Assembly: GCF_026745355.1 (NCBI RefSeq)
Contig: NC_079205.1
Coordinates: 35,387,660-35,451,659, forward strand
Reading direction: 5' to 3'
From: Beta vulgaris subsp. vulgaris
Lineage: Eukaryota > Streptophyta > Magnoliopsida > Caryophyllales > Amaranthaceae
Length of the DNA: 64,000 bases
The position numbers and the translations under genes were made by a program. A model generated the notes under the pieces. It was not told where the DNA came from and did no database searches. It saw only the letters and a program-made list of their open reading frames with translations. This document shows positions 10,424 through 22,223 of this stretch, piece by piece. Position 1 is the first letter of the stretch; every line of letters begins with the position of its first letter.

Positions 10424-12038
10424 GGCCATAAAATCCCTCACCAAGAACAACACAATTTTACAAATTTCATCCTCTCAACTCACACCTCACCACCACCTAT
10501 GAACACCTTTCAAACACCACAAATTTCAGTCACAAATTCGCCGGAAAATGTGACCCAAAAAAACTCAAAAAGAAAACCCATTTTTTTCTTTCTCTCTCCT
10601 CTGATTCGGATTTCACACCACCACCACCACCATATGCCACCCTGCACGACACCAAACCTGCGCTATGCTCAGTCGCGCCCCCTTGCCTCACCCGTAGCTC
10701 GTCGGAGCTCCGCGACACCACTCGCACCTCCTCTTTCTCTCTCCAGCGCACTCTCCTTCTCGCTCCTCTCCTTCGCACCCAGCTGTACGCACACCATCGA
10801 GACCTCCGCCACCACCTCGTAACACCGTCGTCATTGCTCGCCGCCGATTGCCGTTTGCCGGAGCTCGCACCCTCCTGCCTCAATTTTCGTCTTCCCTGCT
10901 CTTAGTAGCAGAGATAATGGACATTGTTTTTGAAATTCCGATTTCCTAAGTTTATAATCTAAGCCCAAGTTTAGTTCTTTTGTTAATTATACTAGTTTCG
11001 GCCTAGGAGATCAGAATACTTTTGAACTAAAACTTAACTGTTATAAATCTGTTAGGAATCAAGTTGGACTAAGAGATGATCTAGATTTGTTATGAGTTTA
11101 TTTATGGAGTTATTAAGTTAGTTCAATTAAACCACCTAACTTATTTCCTATAACTATTATTGGGCTATATTTCATGACTACTAAGCTATTGAGTTGATTA
11201 AAAATCCAATAAGCTTGTTATTTGTAAATTGAGTTTAAGTTATTATTACCCCACTAATCCTTAAGTTTACTTATAATAACTAGTTAGCTTGATTTATTAG
11301 TTTTATGTGACTAAATAATATTATAATAATGTAATGGTTCTAGTGTTGTAAGAAACTTGATTAGTTTAATTATAGAAGATTAATGGATGATTAACTATGA
11401 TACTTTTGAAATTATTACATGTTATATACTTTCGAATGGCTATATAATATGTAATAATATAACTTTAATGTTTCGATAATTTTAAAAGTATAACAAAGGA
11501 GTCATTTCACTTATTAGTCGATTAAAGAGTCACCTTAAGAAGTTATAAACAACTAAGAAAATAATTACCTTTAATGAGACCTTTATGACGTTGTAATGAA
11601 TGTTATGACTATAATAAGCTCTAACTAATATTTAGGCTTGAAAACTAAAATAATGAAACATTCAGTAATAAAATTATTCTTGAATAGATTAAAGAAGATA
11701 AAGGATATTACAAGTCTCCCTCGGCTATCAAGGTTATTAAGCAGAAATTCAGGTAACGTCTACTGCTAAAACCCGCATTCCCCTTCGAAGTATGTATTAT
11801 GACCATGGTTAATATTATGTTTTATATATATGGATTGCGGGAAATGAAATGTTTTATGATGGTTATGATGATATGAAATGATGATGATAATGTTATGGAT
11901 GAAATGAAAAGAGTATAACTACTCATGATGACTATGATATGCTTAAAAGAAATGAAACATGATAAATTCAAGTGAAAGACGGTTCTTGGCAAGTATCCCG
12001 TTAACCTGGGTCATGCACGAACCTCCTGGCCGGTTAAT

Positions 12039-12156
12039 CACCTCCCGTTTAGTGAGGGATATTGTCCTCAGATGGCACCGCACATTTCTATATTCCGGGC
12101 ATTAACACCACCTCCCGTTTAGTGAGGAATTTTGTCCTCGGGTGGCTGCCTCCTGT
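12039..12156 (+). repeat. 70-bp-period tandem pair inside the LTR
   Basis: CACCTCCCGTTTAGTGAGG followed by TTGTCCTC occurs at 12039 and again 70 bp on. The inverted LTR at 47.9 kb contains the same doublet in degenerate form, so the duplication is a family feature of the U3/R region. Confidence 0.7.
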
Positions 12157-13797
12157 TTACGATGTTACTATGTTTTTGGAAGACGTCCCTTCTGTTGTAC
12201 TAGCCAAGTTACCAAATAATATGAATTAAGATGATGAACATGATAAGAAAGATAATGTAACATGATATGTTATGTTTGCGAAATTGTTTTACTTATTCTC
12301 TCCTCCTTGTTTATAAATAAAATGAGTTGAAATGAATTTACGTTGTTAGAGTAGTATGTTACTTAGACTCGGCTCACGACGTTTTGTTTTATGTTTTAGG
12401 TACCGATGGTGATAACGCGATGGCGTAGCAGTGATGAAAGATATAATATCTAGATTTATGTAGACTCTCATGGTTTTAATTTAAGTTAATGTCAGACTCT
12501 AATTAGTAACTATGTTTCTATGAATCGAAACTAATGTTGGACTCATTTCATATTTCACGTTATAATATTTTAAGTTTATGAATTTATGTTGCCTTGTATT
12601 TTCCTAATGGAAAGTATGGCAGTAACGCGCCGACTATCTAGCTTCCACTGCTAATAATCGATTAATTAACTTAACAACAATGAATAGAGGTTGGAGCATT
12701 ACAGGTTTTACCTAACCCTTGGAGTTGGGTTTTTACAGGGTGCAAAATGTTAGTTCAGTTAGTTCTTAATTCAGTGTGTGGCTTTCGTTACACATAAAAG
12801 GAGTCGAATTTTACTCGTGAATTCGCTTCCATTAAGTCCAAGTTGTTGCTAGTTCGTTGTCAATGAGATGTAATTTAAGAAAAAAAAATCATAAACTTTC
12901 GTTATTTCCGATGTTTTGATGATGACAACATAATAAAATAGTGTAAAGATTTCACTAAGTGTGTTTTTTCAGCTACAAAGTTTCTGAAGTTGGAAAAGGT
13001 CAAGAGAAGCTGAGTTCATGAGTATGAATATGCAACAAAATATCTTGTGAAGTTTAGAAGAAGTCAAGGAGCATTTGGAGCATCATATGGTTGATTTATT
13101 ATGTTAATGTTTCTTGAAAAATAGCTGAAGTTCCCGAGCAGAAACTTGGCTAGAAGAATCAGAGTTGAAGCTTCAAAAGGTGAAGATATGAAACTAACAT
13201 TAAGAGCTTAATTTTAGGATTTATATAAGGGTCAAAATGTATTAATTAAGGTACAAAAAAATAAGGAAACTCGTACAAGCTTATGGTAATAAAAATGTGG
13301 TTTTGGAGAAAATAAATTGGAAAATATTTTTTGAAAATATTTTTACTTTGGTCCCAAGAAAAATAATCAAACGTTTCCTTAAATCTCAAACAGATTCTTC
13401 AGAGACATTAGTAAGGGTTATAGATAAGTGTTCTACAAGCAATCACAACTAACTTACTGCTTGTTTGTAGTCCTTACACCTTCTGTATAAATACAGATGG
13501 ATTTTTTGCTTAATATTCTAAACACTAGAGTTTTCCTTTCTACAGAGTTGTAATTGGGAAAAGCGTTGTGAGACTTTAAGTGAATTCGTGTATTAAGAGA
13601 AAAGAGTAGCACAATGATAGGGTTATCATTGTGGGGTTGTTGAGATCGTAGTGGAACTTGAGTCTTGGAGTGTATAATAGATTGTAACTAGCTATTCCTC
13701 GATAATAGTGGAAAAGTTGAAAATTTCTAATGGGTTGAGGTTTTTCTCCTTTTGTTGAGATAAGGAGTTTCCTCGCTAAATCTCTCTTGCATACTTT

Positions 13798-13812
13798 AAG
13801 TTCCTATTGATT
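13798..13812. repeat. 15-bp target-site duplication of LINE-2 (left copy)
   Basis: AAGTTCCTATTGATT is repeated at 18707-18721 directly after the poly(A) tail. The repeat is exact, so insertion was recent enough for no change to accumulate in it. Confidence 0.95.
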
Positions 13813-13901
13813 ATGAATTTAGAGAGAGAAACTCTCTCCTCTCTCTAGATTCCCTGTCCACTAACTAACTCTCTGATTTCCTTCAGCTTTTTGCTGTAGC
13901 C

Positions 13902-15182
13902 ATGGCAGGAAAAAAGGGAGGTCAGAAACGTGGAATCTCGTTGACGGTTAATGAAAATTCTCCGGTGAAAATGCCAAATAAACCGAGAGGACCTTCATCG
14001 GACTCTCAGGCGAAAAAGACACGTTCTATTGAAGAAGTTATGGGGATTGAAGCGTTAGAGTTTGGTAGCTTTGAGCTGGGTGAGGTGCTAACGCCGAAGG
14101 AATCATTTATACAACTAAGGCAACAATCAGAATTGAATAAAACCTTTTCTGATTGGATGGTGTCAATCCATAGTGCTGCACAACAAGGAGAAAGGGATTC
14201 AGGTCAGTCTATTCCTATTTTGGAGCAATTTAATGAAGTAGCTGATGGTCCTATGAATCCTGTGATAGTTGAGAACAATGAGAATGCTGTGAAAATTCAG
14301 ATTGAAATGGATGATATACAGGAGGAGATTGATTACTGGAATTCGGCCATTATATGTTACGTGTTGGGGGCGAATCCGCCTAGTATGGTTATGGAGGGAT
14401 TTGTGAGAAGGATATGGAGGAATTTGGGCGTAGATAAAGTGGCAATGGTAGAAAAAGGGCTTTTCATTGTGAGTTTTACAACAATGGAGGCTAGAGACAA
14501 AGTGGTAAAGGGTGGTTTTCCTTTCTTTGATGGTAAACCAGTAATGATCAAGGCCTGGACTCAGGATGTTGATTTTAAGAGAGAAGAGATTAGAAGAATT
14601 CCAATATGGATCCAACTTAATCTTGATTTTAAATATTGGGGGCAAGGATGTTTGACGAAAATTGTGAGTACTATAGGGAGGTTTATTAAAGTTGATACTG
14701 CAACCTTCAAGCGAGAGAAGCTTCAGTATGCACGTGTGTTGCTGGAGGTAGATGTCTCTCAAACATTTCCAGATGAGATAGTGTTTGTGAATGAAAAAGG
14801 TGAGGATACTTGTGTGCAAGTTTTATATGACTGGAAACCAGCCTTTTGCACAGCATGTAAGGTGTTTGGTCATGAGATACACAATTGTAAGAAGCAGAGG
14901 AGGCAAGAGTGGGTTCCACGAGCTAAACCTAATGTAGGGGTGGCTCCAATAGTGGTTACTGAGAAGCCACAGGGTAGTCAGAATCAAAGAGCAGAACTAG
15001 AGAAGGGTTTTACAGGGGTGACTAAGGGTATTAGAAATCCTAAGGATTCAATTACTAATATTGTAATTAGTAACTCATTTAAGGTTCTTGAAGTTGCTGA
15101 GGATGATGATGAAGTGGACTGTATGGAAAAGACAGTAGATGAAGAAGGGGGAGAGAGGAATCTCTCTCAACCAAATGGATAA
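13902..15182 (+). CDS. LINE-2 ORF1: DUF4283 / zinc-knuckle protein, intact
   Basis: The 426-residue ORF is open from MAGKKGGQKRG to its stop. The basic N-terminus is followed by the conserved SSDSQAKKTRSIEEVMGIEA stretch. DUF4283 occupies about residues 130-305 (from IQEEIDYWNSAIICYV), and a zf-CCHC_4-type knuckle CTACKVFGHEIHNC (C-x2-C-x4-H-x4-C) lies near residue 315. The C-terminal ~100 residues are polar and acidic. In plant L1 elements this protein binds element RNA. The ATG at 13902 is the first after the leader and matches the LINE-1 start region. The last 8 nt overlap the ORF2 start. Confidence 0.93.
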   Translation: MAGKKGGQKRGISLTVNENSPVKMPNKPRGPSSDSQAKKTRSIEEVMGIEALEFGSFELGEVLTPKESFIQLRQQSELNKTFSDWMVSIHSAAQQGERDSGQSIPILEQFNEVADGPMNPVIVENNENAVKIQIEMDDIQEEIDYWNSAIICYVLGANPPSMVMEGFVRRIWRNLGVDKVAMVEKGLFIVSFTTMEARDKVVKGGFPFFDGKPVMIKAWTQDVDFKREEIRRIPIWIQLNLDFKYWGQGCLTKIVSTIGRFIKVDTATFKREKLQYARVLLEVDVSQTFPDEIVFVNEKGEDTCVQVLYDWKPAFCTACKVFGHEIHNCKKQRRQEWVPRAKPNVGVAPIVVTEKPQGSQNQRAELEKGFTGVTKGIRNPKDSITNIVISNSFKVLEVAEDDDEVDCMEKTVDEEGGERNLSQPNG

Positions 15183-18100
15183 AATTTGTGTGTGGAATGT
15201 CAGGGGGTTGAATAGTCCAAGGAAGCAGAAAGTGGTGAGGGATTTTTTAGCTCAACACTCTGTTGGACTAGTTGGCCTTCTGGAAACTAAGGTAAAGGCT
15301 ATAGGGATGGGTAGCCTTTATCAAACAATGTTTCAGAATTGGTGTTTCACTTCCAACTCTGCTTATCATAAGGGAGGGAGAGTGATTATGGCATGGTAGC
15401 CAGGAATTTATACTGTTGATATTAGAGGGGTGGCAAGTCAATGGATCCATTGTCATGTGACCCCTAAGAATGGAAATAGGAGTTTTGAGTGTGTGTTTGT
15501 GTATGCTTTTAATGACAGAAGACAGAGAGAAATGTTATGGACTGAGTTGGAAGGTATTGCACAGCAGATAACTGGTCCTTGGATTGTTTGTGGGGACTTT
15601 AACTGTGTTATGGATGTGGATGAAAGAATAGGGGCTCCAGTGAGAAGTTGGGAAATGGAGTCAATTAGAAGGTGCATGTTTGCTTGTGGTCTACAGGATA
15701 TGACAAGCACTGGAAATAAATTCACATGGAACAATAAGCAAGAGGGGCAGCGAAGGGTTTTTGCAAAATTAGATAGAGTAATGGTGAATAAACAATGGGA
15801 GGAGATATACCCACAAGTAGGGGCAGCATTTCTCAATGAGGGTGATTTTGACCACACACCTGTGATCATTTCAGCTCAGGAGGCAGCAGGGGGCATAAAG
15901 AAGCCATTTAAATATTACACTATGTGGAAGTCTTCTCCTAAATATGAGGAGACTATTAGGAGAAATTGGAGTGCTGAGATTAGAGGTAATAGCATGTATA
16001 AGGTCACTCAAAAGCTGAAGCTAGTAAAACAAGGTTTGAAAGTGTTGAATAGGGAAGGATTCCTTGAGATTGAAGCAGAGGTAACTAGAGCAGCTGCTGC
16101 AATGGAGGAAGTTCAGAAAAGAATGCATATTGATCCTCATAATAGGGAGATAGCGGATGAGGAATTAAAGCTGGTTCAGGAGTTCAAAACCAAGAAAAAT
16201 GCTTATATGTCTTTTTTAAAGCAGAAAGCAAAGGTTGCCTGGTTGAGAGATGGTGATGAGAATTCAGCTCTCTTTCATCAAAGTATTAAACAAAGAAGAG
16301 TGAAGAACTCAGTGTTTGGTATCTATAATATGAATGGTGATTGGCAGAACACAAATGCAGGAGTGAAGCAGGCTTTCTTGGAGTATTATCAGAATCTTCT
16401 GGGTGCAGCTGATACACAGGTCACTCCAGTATACAATGAGATTGTAAGAGTAGGCAACACTCTTACTCAGGAGCAGCAAGAAATGCTGGTTAGACCTTAT
16501 ACCACAGAGGAGGTAAAAAATGCAATGTTTTCCATTGATGGTAATAAAGCTCCTGGGCCTGATGGCTTTGGAAGCTTTTATTTTAAAGATACATGGCATA
16601 TTGTGGGTAGAGAGATAACAGAGGCTGTGTTAGATTTTTTTCAGCATGGAAAGATGCTGAAAGCTTTAAACACCACTCTTATAACACTAATACCAAAAAC
16701 TTCTTGCCCTAAAAATGTGAGTGAATACAGGCCTATATCATGTTGTAATACACTATACAAATGTATTACAAAAATGATATGCAACAGGCTAAGAGTGGTG
16801 CTACCTCATATAATTGAAGATACACAGGGGGCTTTTGTACACAGTAGACAAATAGTGCATAACATAATGATTGTGCAGGATCTTGTTAAGCATTATAATA
16901 GAAAATCTGCAAGCCCTAGCTGTATCATTAAGCTTGATATGCAGAAAGCTTATGATACTATAAATTGGAGCTTCTTGGAGTCCATGTTGTTAGCTCTTGA
17001 TTTCCCTGCAAATTTTGTTGCTATCATCATGGAATGTGTCTGTACACCAATGTTTTCTTTGATGATAAATGGAGAGGTGCATGGCTTTTTCAAGTCCAAG
17101 AGAGGGTTGAGGCAAGGTGACCCACTTTCTCCATTGTTATTTGTGATTTGTATGGAATATCTAGCAAGAATTTTGGTGCAAGTTGGGAATATGGAGCACT
17201 TCCATTACCACCCTAGATGTAAGGGGATTAAACTCACTCATCTGAGCTTTGCAGATGATCTGATCTTATGTGCAAAGGGTGAGTTCTCATCAATCTACCT
17301 GATGCTGAGAGCCTTTAAATTGTTTTCTGATTCTTCTGGCTTGAAGACTAATGTGGCCAAATCATCAATGTATTGTTGTGGTATGGATGAAGGGGAAGTG
17401 AATAGAATACAGAATGTCTCTGGAATTAGAAGAGAATCTCTCCCTTTTCGATATTTGGGGGTGCCTATCTCTTCAAGAAAAATTTCAGCAGCTCAATGTG
17501 AACATTTGGTGGAGAAGATGACAGCTAAAATCCGGATTTGGAGTACCAGAAATTTGTCATACTCAGGGAGGATGCAGCTTGTTAATTCTGTATTAATGAG
17601 CATACATGGGTACTGGGCTCAAATCTTCATCTTGCCTAGTAAAGTAATGCAGGACATTGAAAAGGTCTGTAGATCTTTCCTTTGGTCAGGTAATTACTTC
17701 TGCTCAAAAGGTGGTTATGTTGCTTGGAATGAGTTGTGCAAAAGTAAAACCTTAGGAGGGCTGGGTTTTAGAGATGTGAAAAAATGGAATTTGGTGAGCC
17801 TGGGGAAGCAAGTGTGGGCCATAGCAACAAAGAAGGATAATGTTTGGGTGAGATGGGTACACTCTGTGTACATAAAGGAGGAGGAATGGTGGGATTACTC
17901 ACCTAAAAGCAGCTGCAGCTGGTATTGGAAGCGCATTTGTGGGGTTAAAGATCAATTGAAACTGGTGTATAGTGGGAATGAGTTTAAGAGTTTACCTCAA
18001 TACTGTACTCCGGTGGTGTTAAAAAGAGTAACAGAACAAGGTGACCATATTGGATGGGATAGATATGTCTGGAACAGGTTGAGTGTACCTAAGTTCAGAT

Positions 18101-18549
18101 TTATTAACTGGTTAGTTATGAAGGGGAGGTTACATACTGCTGCTAGAGTTGCAGTCTATGACCATAACATCAACACAGATTGTTTATTATGTGGGCTAGA
18201 GCCTGAAACACAGGAGCACTTGCTGTTTCATTGCTACTACAGTAAACAAATTTTGGCACATATCAATCATTGGATGGACTGCATCACAGTTGACATGGAT
18301 TTAAACAGAAGCATCAGAAGGGCAGCTAACAGTGGTAAAACCAAATTTCAGAGAGAAGCTTATAATGCAGCAATTGCAGGGGTGGTTTATGCTATTTGGA
18401 TGGCAAGGAATGATAGTAAGTGGAATTTGAAGGTCCCTACAATTCAACATTTGGTTAAGTGGATAAAAGAAACTGTGAGAAGAAGAATTTTCCTTGTGTT
18501 ACCTAGAAAGTTGTCTAGGAATGATAAGAGATGGTTTTGTACACTGTAA
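15175..18549 (+). pseudogene. LINE-2 ORF2: endonuclease-reverse transcriptase with one in-frame TAG
   Basis: One frame runs 1124 codons from MDKICVWNVRGLN to the stop, broken only by TAG at 15397-15399 (after RVIMAW). The EEP endonuclease shows LLETKV, CGDFNCVMDVDERIGA and DFDHTPV. The RVT_1 domain shows YRPISCCNTLYKCITKM, KLDMQKAYDTINW, RGLRQGDPLSPLLF and catalytic FADD (codons at 17248-17259, about residue 692). The zf-RVT domain shows VWNRLSVPKF and CLLCG...EHLLFHC near 18180-18230. The stop falls early in the endonuclease. A re-initiated product from 15430 would lack the N-terminal endonuclease strands. Otherwise every catalytic motif is present. Confidence 0.94.
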
Positions 18550-18706
18550 GGTGTAGGAGGTGGATATGATTGTATAGTGAATGGTGTCTTGTCATGGGAG
18601 GGGGAGTCCAACCTAGTTGGTTTGCCCTTCCTTAGATAAGTTTGATTGTAATTGTTTGTTTTTTTGGTGGAATACAATTTTAATTACTTAGCAAAAAAAA
18701 AAAAAA
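18550..18706 (+). other. LINE-2 3' UTR with conserved hairpin and poly(A)
   Basis: CCAAC-CTA-GTTGG (18608-18620) sits in the block GAGTCCAACCTAGTTGGTTT shared with LINE-1. The tail after GCA is a run of As ending at the target duplication. Confidence 0.7.
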
Positions 18707-18817
18707 AAGTTCCTATTGATTTTAAAGTTGCAAATTCCGGAAATAGATTTACAAATTTTGATTAGGAACTCCCACTATAATTCACCCCCCTCTTGCAGTG
18801 TTCCCCCAGAGTAACAA

Positions 18818-18830
18818 TTGGTATAAGAGC
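18818..18830 (+). promoter_or_regulatory. copia primer-binding site (tRNA-iMet type)
   Basis: TTGGTATAAGAGC lies two bases past the LTR end and resembles the plant initiator-Met tRNA complement TGGTATCAGAGC. It primes minus-strand cDNA. Confidence 0.75.
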
Positions 18831-18869
18831 AAGAACTTAGAGAAATCAAGTAGCCCTGTTGAGTCTTCC

Positions 18870-19720
18870 AGGAACATCATGAACACATAAGGGACCTCCA
18901 ATGTTCAACGACAAATTCTATTCTTACTGGAAGAATATAATGGAGATTTTTATCAAAGGCTGAAAACTATCAAGTTCGGCGAGTGATTGAAGTAGGAGAC
19001 TCTGAGGTAACTAAGACAAACACAAAAAGGTAATCTCTAGACAGCTCTCTGAATATGAAAAGGAGGACTTTGAGAAAATGGAAACTAATGCAATGGTTGT
19101 AAAGCTCATCGATTGTTGTCTGGAACCTCATGAACATAAAAGGTCATAGGGTGTAATAACACAAAAACAAATATGGGAATATCTTTAAGCTACCCATGAA
19201 GGAACTAACGAGTTTATTTACTACTATCAAAATATGAACGCTTTGAAATAAATCCTAAAGAGTCAATTCAGGAGATGTTTACCAGATTTACTAACATAAC
19301 AAATGAGCTAGTTTCCCTTGTAAGAGAAATTTCTATTGATGAGTAGGTCAGGATGGTATTGAGAAGTCTTTTCTCAAGATGAAAGGTGGAGAGCCAAGGT
19401 GACAACTCTTGAAGAAACTAAGGATTTCACAAAATTCAACCTTGAATAACTTGCGGGTTCCCTAATCACCCATGAGCTACATTTATGAACTAACGTTCCT
19501 GAAAGCTCTAGGAATAAGGGACTTGCGCTAAGAGCTCAAAAGGAGGACGACTCGAAACCTGACAAGGAAGAAGCAGCCATGTTGGTGAGAAAGTTCAAGA
19601 GAACCTCTGCTAAACCAGACTTTCGCAAAGTTATAATAGGTGCATGAAGTGAGTTAAACTCTAAAGAAGAGGAACCTCAATCAAGTGAAGAAACAACCAA
19701 CTTATTGAAGGCCTAGATTA
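18870..19720 (+). pseudogene. Ty1/copia gag remnant
   Basis: Broken frames give FNDKFYSYWKNIMEIFI, then EDFEKMETNAMVVKLID, IWEYL and ATHEGTNEF, and later GSLITHELH and AAMLVRKFKR. These are the landmark motifs of UBN2-type gag in SIRE-like copia elements, which forms the particle. Frames shift repeatedly and stops are frequent. No knuckle, protease or pol follows, so the element is truncated near 19.72 kb. Confidence 0.7.
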
Positions 19721-20660
19721 TAATCAAGAGGACGGGGGGTAAATTGAGTATTAGAATAGATTGACACTTTTATGATTTGATGTGTTAATGAAAAAAAGAC
19801 CAGTAATAGATTCAATCTGTAGAAGCGGAATAAATTGATTAACACGCATATTCAATGAGGTTCGAGTCAACTCAAGCTTACATCCTTCACTAGTCAAATC
19901 ACTCTTATTAATTAATTTAAATAATTAAAAGGATTAAACTCAATCAAAGTCTCCACCTATGAAGACAGTGGTTCCATAGCACTTAACTATAAATGTTCAA
20001 TGAAGTAATTCCCATAACCACTTCCCCAACTACATTGTACACTAGCAGGTTGGTAGTTCAATACAACAAAGTTCCCCCTGTAACTATGCTTCAACAAGCT
20101 TTAATGGAGAACACTTTTTTCTCTCTACTGATGTACTTATCTCAACCATGTTTTAGAGTTTGTAAGAAGTGCAAGAAGCTTTTCAAATAAATTAGAATTT
20201 TTCTTCAGGAAAGCTCACTGATTTTCACGTAGTACTTCACTTAAGTAGGCTTTGAGTTGTAAAATAGAAATTATCCTTAACTGAAAATATATTTACCTAA
20301 ATTGTTATTCACAATTTTTATATTTACAATTCATTCTTAACTCGCAATACACATGTTCCAAGGCCATCATTGAAAAACAAAGTTTAGGAAAGTATCTTGA
20401 TATAATCTTTCCAAAAATATAATTGGACTTGAAATTTAGAATGTAGTACAGTGAATTGGTCTGGCAATGATCTCAGAACAATTTACTGACTACATGGAAA
20501 TGTATGTTTTGAGATCAAGTTTGCAACTGAACGCATAACAATACATTCCATAAACTTATATATCTACCCACATATGTGAAGAAGATCTTGTAACGGGAAA
20601 CCATGCACCCTGAAATTGAGTAAAGCAGTAGCATGTGAAAAGTGTGAGTCTTTTGCTTCT
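19721..20660. other. possible inverted copia LTR fragment
   Basis: The junction phrase TAATCAAGAGGACGGGGGGTAAATTGAG resembles the G-rich edge of the SIRE LTR at 58770-58790 in the same orientation. Farther in, AAGCGGAATAAATT and a long AT-rich stretch are LTR-like. No terminal repeat pair, ORF or primer site can be shown, so this is only a suggestion. Confidence 0.3.
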
Positions 20661-20689
20661 ACCTCTTAACCAAACCCATATCCTGCTCT

Positions 20690-21357
20690 ACTGCTCCTTC
20701 ACATAGTATATGGATGCTACAACCCGACCTTCTCAAGTAATATAAGACACACTTTTTGGGACCACCAAGTCTCTAGTCAAACGCCGCAAATGCTCCCACC
20801 ACGGTAGTGTCTTGGCTACCTCATCCCTACTTCATATATACTTACTCCCGTGGTCCGATTGAAGCTTAAGGATAGATTTATCAACTGGTCTAGGAGGTGG
20901 ATCGAACAATGCCATGAAACTGGTATTTAATAAAATTACAGAGCATAAATATCAAAACATGTATATTGTCATATGCAAACACAAAAAGCAAAAGATTAAC
21001 ATTGCATTACCTTGATGAACTAGCGTTATTCCTACATGGCCATATTTTTTGCTATGTCCTCTTTCTCAACATATGATACAAAATTCTTTATCCTGAATAT
21101 ATACCCTCATTTATTTCATTGTGAAACCTTTTTGCATGTGGATAATACTTACCTCTTTGACCAAATTCATGGGCAACAATCTTAGGCTCTTCATATGGGG
21201 AAAAATATGCCACATTTTGCAATTTGACTAAAATTTTATAAATATGACTCTCCATAGGCCGAAGTAGTGAAGGAAGAATCAACAATAACATCAGCATGGG
21301 ATAAGCTCCGATGTTTACAAAAATCAAAAACCTAAGATTATGACAACTTGTATGCAT
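20690..21357 (-). pseudogene. decayed coding remnant, unrecognised
   Basis: Two blocks on the minus strand have protein-like character. Block 1 (21357 to about 21040) has a hydrophobic start, then YFSPYEEPKIVAHEFGQRG and AKRFHNEINEGIYSG, and continues as IKNFVSYVEKEDIAKN only after a one-base frameshift at about 21088. Block 2 (20915 to about 20690) begins ALFDPPPRPVDKSILKL and has two in-frame stops. Between them GTAATG (near 21010) and CCAG (near 20926) could be intron borders. I do not recognise the family. It does not look like a retroelement protein and may be a captured or degenerate host gene. Confidence 0.4.
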
Positions 21358-22223
21358 TCAATTTCTTAGAAGTACAAGTTCTTAAGCACACATATATTAT
21401 GTGAACCTTCCCTCCTTCCATGAAGAGCGTTTTTCCCCTTTCATTGTAACTTGGAACTCACCTCGCTCATAGTCAAAAGGTATTACTATTTGTGCAGCTG
21501 AGTTTTGCATATTTTTTTTGCAATGATTATTGATTCATTTGGAATGTAATTAAGGCTTTCTTCGAGCATGCTGTTACTCTAACCCCTCCTTGTGATGAAG
21601 TAAGAATTCACACGGTAAAAAGTCATTAGTGTAGGGGACTTTATAGGTTAACATCAAACTCTTTGTGGACACTATTGAAGCCTTATGTCATAATTTTCGT
21701 TCTTATGCCAAACCTTTAGCATCCATCATTGTGGATCGACCACTAATGAATAGGAATTGCGTGCTTGTAAACTAATGCACTTCACAACGTACATTAAGGG
21801 TTTTGACTCCAATCGAAAACCAGTAAAAAATGATTTTGAATGATATTACATGTCCTTCAATTGTACTAAAAAAATCAAACTAATGACAAATTACCCCTCT
21901 GAAGTGAATGAAAGTTATTGGCCCATGTCCTACACGCATTAGCTGAAATTGGATCTAACTTGACAGCATGATTAAATTTTTTTGATTAAGCATTATATCT
22001 TTTATGGCTAAATCTTCTATATCAACAATAACACCATGAATCATCAAAACATGATTCTCTCAAATTAAATGCATCAAGATAATCGACATTGGCTTCATTG
22101 CTGAGTAAGGTAGTGGGAGAATGATCTTGCACATAAACACATATGTGAGCATCGTTGTAAATGCACTCGTAACTAGAAAGGAACACAAGTCATCATGGAC
22201 GTCGACTTCTTTTAGGTTATATT
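21358..22223. other. AT-rich sequence, nothing recognised
   Basis: No ORF, repeat end or motif can be supported. It forms the left flank of the chromovirus 5' LTR; the five bases before the LTR are ATATT. Confidence 0.4.

Larger units (their letters stand above)
9867..12703 (+). mobile_element. solo LTR of a chromovirus (Ty3/gypsy) family
   Basis: This 2837-bp segment starts TGTAATATCC and ends GCATTACA, flanked by GGTTT on both sides. The same sequence, reversed, forms the 3' LTR at 47307-50154 next to a minus-strand chromovirus pol, which identifies the family. No internal region follows, so LTR-LTR recombination removed the body. A TATA-like CTATAAGT lies at 10416-10423. A GC- and pyrimidine-rich leader (about 10600-10880) follows it and generates chance ORFs on both strands that are not annotated. 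Confidence 0.93.
13813..18706 (+). mobile_element. L1-type LINE (LINE-2), full-length and nearly intact
   Basis: This 4.9-kb non-LTR retrotransposon has an 89-bp leader, intact ORF1, ORF2 with a single in-frame stop, a 3' UTR with the family hairpin and a poly(A) tail (about 18693-18706). It is bounded by an exact 15-bp target duplication. It inserted into a copia LTR in the sense direction. It is the best-preserved autonomous element in the window and the natural reference for LINE-1. Confidence 0.95.
12912..18816 (+). mobile_element. Ty1/copia (SIRE-like) 5' LTR, interrupted by LINE-2
   Basis: The LTR begins TGTTTTGATGATGACAAC and ends GAGTAACA, followed at once by a tRNA-iMet-type primer site and a copia gag remnant. 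Without LINE-2 and one target duplication it would be about 1.0 kb. Its last part (ATAATTCACCCCCCTCTT) matches the reverse complement of the copia LTR edge at 58758, so both belong to the same lineage. The left boundary is inferred from TG and the lineage-typical opening phrase. Confidence 0.7.

Noticed and set aside
10499..10883. ORFs on both strands, including a His-run protein
   Set aside because: They fall in the GC- and CT-rich leader of the solo LTR. The sister LTR at 49.1-49.6 kb has ORFs of different length and sequence in the matching region. The His run is a CCA repeat. Base composition explains them.
14199..14819. 206-codon minus-strand ORF
   Set aside because: It is antisense to the intact LINE-2 ORF1, with no motif and no counterpart in LINE-1.
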